IMG/VR virus record: IMGVR_UViG_3300020578_000008
Coordinates: 62,001-126,000 of that record
From: a virus
Reading direction: 5' to 3' (one strand)
Length of the DNA stretch: 64,000 nt
The translations under genes were made by a program, and so were the position numbers. The notes beneath the pieces are model-generated. The model worked only from the letters and a program-made list of their open reading frames with translations. It did not search any database and was not told the DNA's origin. Below are positions 20,501 through 29,471 of the stretch, one piece after another (position 1 is the first letter of the stretch; each line of letters begins with the position of its first letter).

Positions 20501-23500
20501 TCAATAACTTTAGGTGATGTATCTACCGACTCAATTGCTTTCAATGCTCAAGTCAGTTCAAATGTATTACCATTAACAAGTAATACATATGATTTTGGTA
20601 ACACAACATTTAGATGGAAAGATATTTGGACACAATCAAATCTATATGCTGCTAATTTAAGAATCAACACTAATACACTTTCTTCAACAGATACAAACGG
20701 AAATATTATTTTTGATCCAAATGGTACTGGTAGTGTTGTAATTACTGGTGGAGCATCACAAAATTTTGAAATTAACGATGGCGCTACAACTAAATTTAGT
20801 GTTGCTTCTACAACTGGCAATACAGTATCTGAAGGAAATCTTACAGTAAAAGGTGGAACTGTTACTGTTTCTGCTGTTGCTACTAATGTTGCCATCATCG
20901 ATAATAATGCTGCTTCGTTTACAATTAAAGAAGGAGCAAATTCTTATGTAACATTAAATACTACCGATGGTTCTGAGTCCATCACATTACATAAAAATAC
21001 AACTGTTAATGGCAATTTAACTGTAGATGGAGATATTACTTTTAGAGCTGGTAGTGGATCTGCTGGTACTATTACATTAGGTGATATCAATACTGATAAT
21101 ATTGTATTTAATGCTGACATCAACTCAAGCTTCATTCCAGATACAAATGGCACCTACGATTTAGGTTCTACTTCCCAGAAGTGGAGAACTGTCTATGCTG
21201 GCACTGGTGGATATTTTGCCAACCTGTTACTAGATACCAACGTCATTTCATCTACTAATGCTGATGGTAATATTACCGTTGATCCTAACGGCACAGGAGA
21301 CTTCATTTTTAAAGGTGGTACTTCCCAAGACTTCTTGATTAATGATGGTGCTGGAACGCCTGTAACTAAGTTTTCCGTTGCTTCTACAACTGGTGACGTA
21401 GTTGCTGAGGGAGACTTAACTGTAAAAGGTGGTGATATTACTGTATCAGCTGTTGCTACTAACGTTGCTATCATTGACAATAATGCTGCTTCATTTACGA
21501 TCAAGGAGGGAACAAACTCTTACGTCACTTTAAATACCACAGATACTACAGAATCGATTACTTTACATAAAGATACTACGTTCAGTACTAATGTAACTAT
21601 CACTAGTAATCTTACCGTTAATGGTAACACTACTATCGGTGATTCTGCTATTAATGATACGGTTACAGTAACTGCTAGAGTTGCTAGTGATTTTGTTCCT
21701 TCTACAACAGGAACCAGAGACTTTGGTACATCATCACTGAGGTGGAAAGATCTTTATCTTTCTCGTGGAGCCTATATTGGTAACTTGAATGTTGATGTGG
21801 ATGACAACACAATTTCCTCAACAAATACAAACGGAAATATTATTTTTGATCCAAACGGTACTGGTAATTTACAATTTACTGGTGGAGCATCACAAAGTTT
21901 TGTTATCAATGACGGGTCGGTAAACAAATTTAGTGTTGTATCAACAAGCGGAGATACTACTACAGAAGGCAATCTAACAGTAAAAGGCGGAACAATTACT
22001 GTTTCAAATGCTGCTACTAATATTGCTATTATTGATAATAATGCCAATGCTTTAACAATTAAAGAAGGCACCAATTCTTATATTACATTAGCATCCACAG
22101 ACGGTGCCGAATTAATTACTCTACATAGAAATGTATCTGCTAGTGGAACAGTAACTGTAACTGGTAACACCACGCTAAATGGTAGTGTGATACTAGGCGA
22201 TGCTGCTGCTGATACTTTGGCAGTTAATGCTCAAATTACAACTTCAGTAAATCCAAATTCTTCTGCTGCTTTTGATTTAGGAACCAGCTCACTAAAATGG
22301 CGTGACTTACAATTAAGTCAAAAAGCATATATCGGAAATGTAGGTATTACTGCTAATACAATTGGAACAGAAAATGCTAACGGCGATTTAACTATTGATC
22401 CTAACGGCACTGGAGATTTCATTTTCAGAGGTGGAACTTCTCAAGACTTCTTGATCAATGATGGTGCTGCTACCCCAGCAACTAAATTTAGTGTTGCCAC
22501 CACATCTGGTGATATTGTAACTGAAGGAGATTTAACTGTCAAAGGTGGAGATATTACAGTATCAGCAGTTGCTACTAATGTTTCTATTATTGACAATAGT
22601 GCTTCTGCTTTTACAATTAGCGAAGCATCTAATCCATATATCACACTAGCAACAACAAATGGTTCTGAGTCCATCACATTACATAAAAATACAACTGTTA
22701 ATGGCAATTTAACAGTTGATGGCGATATTACATTTAGAGCTGGTAGCAGCACTCCAGGTACAATTACTCTCGGAGATTTAAATACAGATAATATTGTATT
22801 TAATGCTGACATCAACTCAAGCTTCATTCCAGATACAACTGGCACCTACGATTTAGGTTCTACTTCCCAGAAGTGGAGAGATATTTATATTAGTCAAAAA
22901 GCTTATGTCGGTAATTTAGGATTAAGTGTAAATACAATTTCAAGTGAAGATACTGATGGTAATATTTTACTGGCTCCTAATGGAAATGGATATGTTGAAG
23001 TTATTGGAACAAACGCGTTTATATTACCATTAGGATCAACAGAAGAGCAACCAACTGGCATTGCTGGTATGGTTAGATTTAATAGCACAGGAACTTATTT
23101 TGAAGGGTATAATGGAACTGCTTGGGGTTCTCTTGGTGGCGTAAGATCTGTAGACAACCAGACATTTATTCTTCCAGAAAAAAATCCTGGAGAAGCAAAT
23201 AATACTTTAGAATTTCATACAGGTGGTGTTTCAAGATTAACACTTGGCAGAACGCTTCCAACGGATCCTGCTAGTGCTTTATCAATGGAGTTGAGTTCGA
23301 CTATTCCTACATTCAGAATAAATGCTACTACACAATCAACGAGTATCACAACAGGAGCACTTGTTATCGCTGGCGGCGTTGGTATTGAAAAAGATCTTTT
23401 CATTGGTGGTAATATTAATGTTGCTGGAACAACATTATTTACTGGTACAACAACTAATACAGGAACAACTAATTTTGGCATATTAAATGCCACAACAACA

Positions 23501-26500
23501 GCAGATAGTGTCGGTGAAACTATAACTTCTACAGGAACTGTCGGAACTGATTTCTTATTAGCAACGACTATTAGTACTGTTGCTGTTGGTCATAGAATAA
23601 CATTTGCTGGAAATTTTTATGCTGATGTAACAGCAATAACTCCTGGATATATCGCCACAGTAAATACTTCATCAGCTGATCCAACCAGAACTGCTGGAAC
23701 ATATACGGTTGGTCCAGTTTCTGGATCTTTGGCGGGAACTGTTGCTTCTTTCTCTATTACTATTGATGAAAATGGAGCAGCATCAAATGTTACAATTATT
23801 GATGGCGGTGCTGGATTTGCTGTAGCAGAAACTATTACCATACCAGCATCTGATATTGGAGGAACTGGAGATGATTTAACTTTAACCGTTGCTTCTATTA
23901 ATGTAAAAATTACTGCTGGTAGTAATTGGGGAACAACTTTAACAGGAGCATTCTTTATCTATGATCCATTAAAAATTACAGTTACTAGTGCTGTAGGTAT
24001 TTCTGCTGGTCAAGATGTTATTACTTTCTTATCAACAAACATAGCATCAGGAACTACAGTTGATTCTATAACAGCAACTACTATAACATTAAGTCAAAAT
24101 GTAAGTTCTCCTTTATCTTCTACTGAAGTTGTATTTGCTAATATAGGTGATGTTATTTTAACTGGTACTTTTACAGCAGATTATATTAGATTATATGGCA
24201 ACGTATTGAGCACCACAAGAGTAAATACAGATTTAATTTTGAAACCAAATGGTATTGGAAAAGTTACTACAACTAATGATGTCAATTTTGGAATTGCATC
24301 AGACGAATCTATACTCACTATAATTGGTCAAACTAACTTAGATAATATTAGAATTGACGGAAATGTAATTAGTTCTAGTGATACTAATGGAAATATTACC
24401 TTAACTCCTAATGGCACGGGGGTAGTAGAAACGGTAAATGATGTAAACATAGGTAGACCATTTAATATTTTTACAGAAGTTCCTGCCGACGAAGCTATAC
24501 TTACAGTAATTGGTCAGACTAATATAGATAATATTAGGATTGATGGTAATACAATTAGTGTTACTGATTACAATGGAAACTTAGTATTATCACCTAGTGG
24601 AGATGGTTTTGTACAAACATTAAGCGATGTATTTTTTGGTGTTAGTGGAAATGAGTCTAAACTTACAATTGTTGGTGAGTTAGTAGTAGATACATTCAGT
24701 TTGAATGGTTCTACTTTATCTACGTCAGGAAATTTAACTATTCAAGGTGGTCCAACACATACAGTTACAATTCAAACACCAACACAAGTCAATAAAAATA
24801 CAACTTTTGGAAATACAACCACACCATTAGATGTAACAGTAACTGTAAATGGTGATTTACAAGTAGATAATATTAACATTAATGGCAATACAATTAGCAC
24901 AACCAACGACAATGCTGATTTAATTATTACTGGTAATGGCACTGGCGGTGCTTACATTGAACAGATTAGAATAGTAGATAATATTATTTCAACACCAACT
25001 AATACAACTTTAATTTTAGATCCAAAAGTTGTTGGTGATGAAACAGGAGATGTTATAGTAAATGCTAATCTTGCTGTATTGGGAACTACTTCATTAGAAA
25101 GTGTTTCGGTTGAGCAAACCCAATCAGGTAATATTAAAATAGAAAATAATAATATTATCGCTACCAATACCAACGGTAGTATAATTTTAGAGGCTAATGG
25201 TGCTGGCACAATACAAACTATTAACGATGTTAACTTTGGTACTATTGGAGATTTATCAACATTTACTGTTGTTGGTGAAACACAAATTGACAATATTAAT
25301 ATTAATGGTAATACAATAACATCTACAAACAGTGGTGGTCTTATTTTAGAAACATTATCGATAACAAATAATGTATTAGGATCAAGCATTGTAAACTCTA
25401 ATATTGTTATCACTCCTAATGGAGCAGGAAAGACAGTCACTAGTAAAGATGTAGATATCACTGCTACATTAACTGTAGTTGGGCAACTCAATGCTGATAA
25501 TTTAAGGTTAGATGGTAATGTAATTAGTTCTACAAATACTAACGGCAATATTACTTTAACGCCTAATGGATCTGGTGTAGTAGAAACTGTAAATGATGTT
25601 AACTTTGGTACATTAGCAGATTTTTCAACGCTGACAGTAAAAGGTCAGTTTAATATTGACAACGTAAGAATTGATGATAGTACTATTTCTTCTATTGACA
25701 CAACAGGTGTTATTGTAGAAACATTAAAAGTGACGGGCAATGTTCTTTCCTCAATCGGTTCAAATGCTAGTATTGTATTAACTCCAAATGGGGCTGGAAA
25801 AGTTACTACAGTTAATGATGTTGATTTTGGTACTTCTACTGATTTATCAACCTTAACAGTATTAGGTCAATTTAATATTGACAATATTCGTGTTGATGGC
25901 AATGTAATTAGTTCCACAAATACTAATGGTAATATTACTTTAACGCCTGATGGCACAGGTGTAGTAGAAACTGTAAATGATGTAAACATAGGTAGATTAG
26001 AAGATCTTTCTACATTAACAGTATTAGGTCAATTTAATATTGATAATATTCGTGTTGATGCTAGCACTATTTCTTCTATCGACACAACAGGTGTTATTGT
26101 AGAAACTTTACAGATTACTGGCAATACACTTTCATCTGTTGCTACAAATGGAGATATCAATATTACTCCAGATGGAACTGGCAGAATTGTTACTACCAAA
26201 CAAGTAAATATCACGAACACGTTAAATGTAGTTGGTCAATTTAATATTGATAATATTCGTGTTGATGGCAATGTAATTAGCTCCACAAATACTGATGGTA
26301 ATATCACTTTAACTCCTAATGGATTTGGTGTAGTAGAAACTGTAAATGACGTTAATTTTGGTACAGTAGCAGACAATTCTACTTTGACAATAGTTGGACA
26401 GTTTAATGCTGATAATATTAGAATTGACACTAGCACTATTTCTTCTATCGACACAACAGGTGTTATTGTAGAAACTTTAAAAATCACTGGAAATATTTTA

Positions 26501-28849
26501 TCTTCAATAGATGGAAATGCTGATATTGTATTAACACCTAATGGAAGTGGTAAAACAACTACAAGTAAAGATGTAGATATCACTTCTACCTTAACTGTAG
26601 TTGGTGAAGTCAATGCTGATAATTTAAGATTAGATGGTAATGTAATTAGCTCGACAAACGCCGATGGTAATATTACGTTAACTCCTAACGGCACTGGTGT
26701 AGTAGAAACTGTAAATAATGTTAACTTTGGTACAGTTTCTGATTTATCTATACTTACTGTAGTTGGCGAAGTTCAAATTGATGATATCAATATCAACGGC
26801 AGTACCATTACAAATACACAAGTTATTAATGGAGATATTACCATTACAGCGAATGGTAATGGTGGTGTGGTAATTGAAGAAATTAGAATTGTATCAAATG
26901 AAATTACTTCCTCAAATACTTTAATTGTCATCGATCCTGGAGTAGTAGGAAATAATAGCGGTGATGTACAGATTAGAGGTAATTTAATTGTAGACGGAGT
27001 TACAACTACCGTAAACTCATCCACAATTTCTATTGATGATAAAAATATTGAATTAGGTGCCATAGATACACCATCAGATCCTGCTGCTAATGGTGGTGGT
27101 ATTACACTACACGCGACTCAAGATAAGACTATTACTTGGAATGCTTCTAGCAATTATTGGACTACTAATGTAGGTCTAGAAGTTCAAGGCGATTTATATG
27201 TTGATGGTGGTGCTGTATATCATAATTCATTAACCGATAAATTAACCGTCAACAACTTAGAATTTACTACTAATGCTATTAAATCAAATAGTGGTGATCT
27301 TAATTTTGATGTAAGTAACTCAACAAACGATTTTGTATTTAATGGTCAGTTAACTGGTTCAAATGCTATCGTAGCTAGAACTGTTAATTATACTCAGACA
27401 TTAGGAATTGATATTCCTACAGGCAGTTTAACAACCATAGGAGATTTAACTTCAAGAAATATAGTTACTAGAAATGGATTAATTCTTTCTGGAAATCAAC
27501 TAATTCAAAATATTTCTTATAATACAAAATCTTTTGGTGTTATCTGTAGATTAAGTACTTTTGATCCTGATGTTCCTTTAATTAGTAATGGTTCTTATTC
27601 CAACATAGTATTATCTGGCGGATCTGGATCTGGTGCTGTAATTTCTGTATTGGTTGAAAGCCAAAATATTCTACCAGAAAATATTGCTTTTGTAAGTGGT
27701 GGATTTGGTTATTTAATAAATGATTCATTAACTGGTAATATTGGTGGTTATACTATAACTTTCTCAGTTACTGATGTTTCTGGATCTGGTATTAATATCA
27801 AACCATCAACAAATGGTATTGTACAAATTGATACTACTACTGGATTAAGAGTTCCTGTTGGTAATTTCGCTCAAAGACCAACAACAGAAGCTGTTAGGGG
27901 ATTAATTAGATTCAATACCGAACAGTGGGGATTTGAAGGTTATGATGGAAACCAATGGGGATCTGTAGGTGGAGTAAGAGATGTTGATGGTAATACTTAT
28001 TTAATTGCCGAATCTGCTCCAGCAGCAAATGAAAACATCTTCTATTTCTATAATAATTCTGTAAATTCTACTAGATTATCTATTTCAAAATTAGAATTTG
28101 ATACAGTAAGAACTATTTCTACAATATTCAATGCCAGCAAAAAATATGATTTAGTATTCAGTGAATCTGCTGGTGTGAGCAAGTTAGAATTACAAGGCGA
28201 TGTTCTTGAATTAACTTCAACAGTATCATCTGGTAATTTGCTAACTGTTAAAAAATCTAGTGGTGTTGATCCAGAAATTTTAGAACTAAGAAATACAAAT
28301 CTATCATTAAATAATGACATTTTAAATATCAATTTTAATAATGCTCCTATTATTTCAACAAACAAAGATACTCTAACTTTAAATATTAATGGAACTGATT
28401 TTATTAGATTCTCAAATCAAGGATCAGGAACTGCTGCTATTGAAATAGATTATGATGATCAGGGAACATTTGAAACGTTTGTAGATAACACAGGCAAATT
28501 TGTAAATCTAGATGATTTTACAATTAAAGGTATTTCTGGGGTATCATTTACTCAAGACATTATTATTGGTACATGTGATACTAACATTTATAGATCTGGT
28601 AAAGTATTAGTACAAACTTCTTCTGCCGCTTCGGAATATGAAATAACAGAGCTTACATTTGTTGTAGATGATTCCAATAATGTTTATTTCTCCGAAAGTA
28701 GTGATGTATTTACTGGACAAAAATTAGTTGAATATTCATTAGGCGTAATAAATGGTGTGCTAAATATTACAGTAAATAAAATCCCTGGATATGATGATCC
28801 TAATGTTGAATTTACATCAAAATTCACAAGTACTTTAATTAAAAAATAA
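17579..28849 (+). CDS. 3756-residue repetitive tail fibre-like protein with beta-helix and LamG-like domain
   Basis: Domain order: residues ~56-290 form a DUF1565/pectate-lyase-like right-handed beta-helix ('RTVKYALALASSGDTIHIGP' resembles the start of such domains). Residues ~380-530 form a LamG/concanavalin-like jelly roll with 'GTGDFTVDFWVRR', 'NTWYHVALSRKTGVTRLFLN' and 'GYIDEFRLSKGIGRYD'. Residues ~615-680 form a linker module with 'FVGSGKDF', 'GNEIVEANGGDVSYVTID' and 'GNVKIGDVFEVDQ'. Residues ~862-1808 hold five ~190-residue repeats, and ~2201-3121 hold many ~57-residue repeats. Two 'RF-N-x-FEGY-x-G-x-W' modules lie near 1830 and 3440. No chaperone domain is visible at the C-terminus. 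The ATG at 17579 overlaps the upstream gene by 11 bases. LamG domains commonly bind glycans, so host-surface binding is inferred. It could be a tail fibre or another virion appendage. Confidence 0.8.
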   Translation: MAVRNVAKTFTLEQQRQQLNLIGADLGDVSTLNTPLPNTLARAINYLDGTVSSYEGTVWYVTTNGVDSVDVDPESPGYRKNPGRTRNVALRTVKYALALASSGDTIHIGPGTFEEIFPLTIPAGVVVKGTAIRSTKIVPTTATRTKDCFLLNGDTGVEDLTIGGMLFDPLLNTGWAFRFAQDSITLERSPYLQRVTVLNKGSVTSATDPYGYDANDAGGGILVDGAVVQYNTLEPAILCNEITLICANAIALKITNGARVEWINCFSYFAEYGILAESGDLGLSGQGRTRLRLSGVTGTISPNDIVKYFDASGNLVASGVIESTAVGNYLILTNKGTGFFANAADRTAKVATLVGSTAISTSQFKFGNASLFFPETTSYLTYASDPDFDLGTGDFTVDFWVRRTASNTQVLYDQRTLAGDTLPVIYISGGVLRYYTAGSDRIVGATTMATNTWYHVALSRKTGVTRLFLNGNLQGSPYTDTNVYPQSTIRIGANYNGTSGLTGYIDEFRLSKGIGRYDTTFTPASFAYANDDFNTLLLHLDGTNNSTIIVDDSVVIQDIRIRNAEDTATVATAARIILADYQQFGAELRSISSAAEFGDYGVKADGTGCKLRLISFNLNFVGSGKDFTADETKAIEGNEIVEANGGDVSYVTIDQRGNVKIGDVFEVDQRQGTLNFGSQAFSVSSLSNITVTDNVDSVVITPTNITVGNLDFTGNTIETTTGDITIAPAGAGSTTIDSNLFVTGTFDITGDISTNADVNFGAISDPSTVTIVGQLNADNLRIDGNTLSSTNTNGNITLSANGTGVIETVNDVNLGTSGDSSTLTVVGQFNADNLRIDGNTLSSTNTNGDIILDANGTGDVVLTGGASQDFIINDGTTPTPVNKFVVNSTTGDVTTEGDITIKGGDITVSAVATNVAIIDNNASSFTIKEGTNSYVTLNTTNGGESITLHKNTNIGGNLIVDGDITFRAGQGSNGSITLGDVSTDSIAFNAQVSSNVLPLTSNTYDFGNTTFRWKDIWTQSNLYAANLRINTNTLSSTDTNGNIIFDPNGTGSVVITGGASQNFEINDGATTKFSVASTTGNTVSEGNLTVKGGTVTVSAVATNVAIIDNNAASFTIKEGANSYVTLNTTDGSESITLHKNTTVNGNLTVDGDITFRAGSGSAGTITLGDINTDNIVFNADINSSFIPDTNGTYDLGSTSQKWRTVYAGTGGYFANLLLDTNVISSTNADGNITVDPNGTGDFIFKGGTSQDFLINDGAGTPVTKFSVASTTGDVVAEGDLTVKGGDITVSAVATNVAIIDNNAASFTIKEGTNSYVTLNTTDTTESITLHKDTTFSTNVTITSNLTVNGNTTIGDSAINDTVTVTARVASDFVPSTTGTRDFGTSSLRWKDLYLSRGAYIGNLNVDVDDNTISSTNTNGNIIFDPNGTGNLQFTGGASQSFVINDGSVNKFSVVSTSGDTTTEGNLTVKGGTITVSNAATNIAIIDNNANALTIKEGTNSYITLASTDGAELITLHRNVSASGTVTVTGNTTLNGSVILGDAAADTLAVNAQITTSVNPNSSAAFDLGTSSLKWRDLQLSQKAYIGNVGITANTIGTENANGDLTIDPNGTGDFIFRGGTSQDFLINDGAATPATKFSVATTSGDIVTEGDLTVKGGDITVSAVATNVSIIDNSASAFTISEASNPYITLATTNGSESITLHKNTTVNGNLTVDGDITFRAGSSTPGTITLGDLNTDNIVFNADINSSFIPDTTGTYDLGSTSQKWRDIYISQKAYVGNLGLSVNTISSEDTDGNILLAPNGNGYVEVIGTNAFILPLGSTEEQPTGIAGMVRFNSTGTYFEGYNGTAWGSLGGVRSVDNQTFILPEKNPGEANNTLEFHTGGVSRLTLGRTLPTDPASALSMELSSTIPTFRINATTQSTSITTGALVIAGGVGIEKDLFIGGNINVAGTTLFTGTTTNTGTTNFGILNATTTADSVGETITSTGTVGTDFLLATTISTVAVGHRITFAGNFYADVTAITPGYIATVNTSSADPTRTAGTYTVGPVSGSLAGTVASFSITIDENGAASNVTIIDGGAGFAVAETITIPASDIGGTGDDLTLTVASINVKITAGSNWGTTLTGAFFIYDPLKITVTSAVGISAGQDVITFLSTNIASGTTVDSITATTITLSQNVSSPLSSTEVVFANIGDVILTGTFTADYIRLYGNVLSTTRVNTDLILKPNGIGKVTTTNDVNFGIASDESILTIIGQTNLDNIRIDGNVISSSDTNGNITLTPNGTGVVETVNDVNIGRPFNIFTEVPADEAILTVIGQTNIDNIRIDGNTISVTDYNGNLVLSPSGDGFVQTLSDVFFGVSGNESKLTIVGELVVDTFSLNGSTLSTSGNLTIQGGPTHTVTIQTPTQVNKNTTFGNTTTPLDVTVTVNGDLQVDNININGNTISTTNDNADLIITGNGTGGAYIEQIRIVDNIISTPTNTTLILDPKVVGDETGDVIVNANLAVLGTTSLESVSVEQTQSGNIKIENNNIIATNTNGSIILEANGAGTIQTINDVNFGTIGDLSTFTVVGETQIDNININGNTITSTNSGGLILETLSITNNVLGSSIVNSNIVITPNGAGKTVTSKDVDITATLTVVGQLNADNLRLDGNVISSTNTNGNITLTPNGSGVVETVNDVNFGTLADFSTLTVKGQFNIDNVRIDDSTISSIDTTGVIVETLKVTGNVLSSIGSNASIVLTPNGAGKVTTVNDVDFGTSTDLSTLTVLGQFNIDNIRVDGNVISSTNTNGNITLTPDGTGVVETVNDVNIGRLEDLSTLTVLGQFNIDNIRVDASTISSIDTTGVIVETLQITGNTLSSVATNGDINITPDGTGRIVTTKQVNITNTLNVVGQFNIDNIRVDGNVISSTNTDGNITLTPNGFGVVETVNDVNFGTVADNSTLTIVGQFNADNIRIDTSTISSIDTTGVIVETLKITGNILSSIDGNADIVLTPNGSGKTTTSKDVDITSTLTVVGEVNADNLRLDGNVISSTNADGNITLTPNGTGVVETVNNVNFGTVSDLSILTVVGEVQIDDININGSTITNTQVINGDITITANGNGGVVIEEIRIVSNEITSSNTLIVIDPGVVGNNSGDVQIRGNLIVDGVTTTVNSSTISIDDKNIELGAIDTPSDPAANGGGITLHATQDKTITWNASSNYWTTNVGLEVQGDLYVDGGAVYHNSLTDKLTVNNLEFTTNAIKSNSGDLNFDVSNSTNDFVFNGQLTGSNAIVARTVNYTQTLGIDIPTGSLTTIGDLTSRNIVTRNGLILSGNQLIQNISYNTKSFGVICRLSTFDPDVPLISNGSYSNIVLSGGSGSGAVISVLVESQNILPENIAFVSGGFGYLINDSLTGNIGGYTITFSVTDVSGSGINIKPSTNGIVQIDTTTGLRVPVGNFAQRPTTEAVRGLIRFNTEQWGFEGYDGNQWGSVGGVRDVDGNTYLIAESAPAANENIFYFYNNSVNSTRLSISKLEFDTVRTISTIFNASKKYDLVFSESAGVSKLELQGDVLELTSTVSSGNLLTVKKSSGVDPEILELRNTNLSLNNDILNINFNNAPIISTNKDTLTLNINGTDFIRFSNQGSGTAAIEIDYDDQGTFETFVDNTGKFVNLDDFTIKGISGVSFTQDIIIGTCDTNIYRSGKVLVQTSSAASEYEITELTFVVDDSNNVYFSESSDVFTGQKLVEYSLGVINGVLNITVNKIPGYDDPNVEFTSKFTSTLIKK
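20969..21021 (+). repeat. 53-base exact direct repeat, copy A (copy B at 22661-22713)
   Basis: The segment at 20969-21021 is identical, base for base, to 22661-22713, offset 1692 bases (564 codons). It lies in the 'GSESITLHKNTTVNGNL' part of the 190-residue repeats. Identity includes third codon positions, which points to recent duplication or gene conversion. Confidence 0.9.
21095..21187 (+). repeat. 93-base direct repeat with one mismatch, copy A (copy B at 22787-22879)
   Basis: 21095-21187 matches 22787-22879 with a single difference (A at 21147 against C at 22839). The offset is again 1692 bases, the same as for the 53-base repeat just upstream. The two pairs therefore come from one longer duplicated or converted block whose middle has diverged. 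Confidence 0.9.
24180..26940 (+). repeat. Array of ~57-residue repeats in the 3756-residue fibre gene
   Basis: Repeated units contain 'DNIRIDGNVISSTNTNGNIT', 'LTPNGTGVVETVNDVNFGT' and 'DLSTLTVVGQ'. The unit recurs many times between 24180 and 26940, with earlier copies near 19890-20150. Some copies alternate with a shorter version containing 'TISSIDTTGVIVETL'. The repeat is strand-turn-strand in character, consistent with a beta-rich shaft. Confidence 0.85.
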
Positions 28850-28851
28850 TA

Positions 28852-29415
28852 ATGTCTAAGCAAAATTTTATTGCTGGTAAAGGATTCAGTGTAGAAGATA
28901 ATGATGGTGTAGTAACTTCTTTTATAGAAGTAGCTTCTGGTCATAATATTGAACTAAAAAACTTAACGACGCTTAATCAAAATCATACTTTTTTGGGTGA
29001 CCTGTCCCAAAAAAATGATTATATTTTAGTTGCTAGAACTACTTTTAATCAGGCTACTCAAACTTTTACATTGGGTGATTATACACAGACATTAGGTGTT
29101 TATCCACAACTTCCCAATAACTCGTTGAACATAATAAAAAGTAGTATTGTTGCTACAAATGCTTCCGATAGTTCTTACAGACTATCTTTAAATTATGATC
29201 TGTCTGTTTTATGTACTAATAATACTATTACACAAATTAGTGATATTGAAACATCTTTTGCCGAAGATTTTCCAACAGGATTTATTTGGTCTGTAGTACC
29301 ATATATACAAAATAGATTTTTATCATTTACTGCTACTGGTAATCCAGGAACTGCTAATCAGCAAGTTTTGTGGATGTGTTATCTACAAATCATCTCATCA
29401 ACATTTTTAACATAA
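28852..29415 (+). CDS. Unknown 187-residue protein between the two giant fibre genes
   Basis: I do not recognise this protein. It starts two bases after the 3756-residue gene stops, so translation is probably coupled. The sequence is rich in Thr, Ser, Asn and hydrophobic strand-like segments ('FIAGKGFSVEDNDGVVTSFI', 'SSYRLSLNYDLSVLC'). It has no visible signal peptide, membrane segment or catalytic motif. The stop codon at 29413-29415 lies inside a late promoter motif. Its placement between two giant fibre genes suggests a tail-fibre accessory, tip or connector protein; this is inference from position only. Confidence 0.7.
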   Translation: MSKQNFIAGKGFSVEDNDGVVTSFIEVASGHNIELKNLTTLNQNHTFLGDLSQKNDYILVARTTFNQATQTFTLGDYTQTLGVYPQLPNNSLNIIKSSIVATNASDSSYRLSLNYDLSVLCTNNTITQISDIETSFAEDFPTGFIWSVVPYIQNRFLSFTATGNPGTANQQVLWMCYLQIISSTFLT

Positions 29416-29418
29416 ATA
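29411..29418 (+). promoter_or_regulatory. Late promoter motif overlapping a stop codon, before the giant fibre gene
   Basis: CATAAATA at 29411-29418 differs from the T4 late consensus TATAAATA only at its first base. Its TAA at 29413-29415 is the stop codon of the 187-residue gene. It lies 53 bases before the ATG of the giant fibre gene, a typical leader distance. Confidence 0.65.
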
Positions 29419-29438
29419 CCTTTATATAAAAGGTTTTT
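29418..29438 (+). terminator. AT-rich terminator-like hairpin before the giant fibre gene
   Basis: ACCTTT at 29418-29423 pairs with AAAGGT at 29429-29434 around a five-base loop, followed by a run of T to 29438. The stem is only six base pairs with two G-C pairs, so it would be a weak rho-independent terminator. It begins at the last base of the late promoter motif. Confidence 0.45.
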
Positions 29439-29471
29439 CACTTTTAACAGCAAATACGGGGCTATTGAAAA

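Larger units (their letters stand above)
20161..23000 (+). repeat. Five tandem ~190-residue repeats in the 3756-residue fibre gene
   Basis: Units begin near 20161, 20743, 21307, 21880 and 22426, spaced about 560-580 bases. Each contains, in order, 'GGxSQxFxINDG', 'KFSVxSTxGD', 'EGDLTVKGGDITVSAVATN', 'IIDNNAxxFTIKEG', 'ESITLHKxT' and 'RWKDxxxxxxAYxGNL'. Segments of copies two/three and five are nearly identical at DNA level, so copies have exchanged sequence recently. The pattern of short strands separated by Asn/Gly/Asp/Thr-rich turns suggests a repetitive beta shaft. Confidence 0.85.

Noticed and set aside
20161-26940. Regularly spaced DNA repeats that could suggest a CRISPR array or non-coding repeat region
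   Set aside because: The repeats are in frame within one uninterrupted reading frame, the units are 170-580 bases long, and there are no short palindromic repeats with unique spacers. They encode protein shaft repeats.
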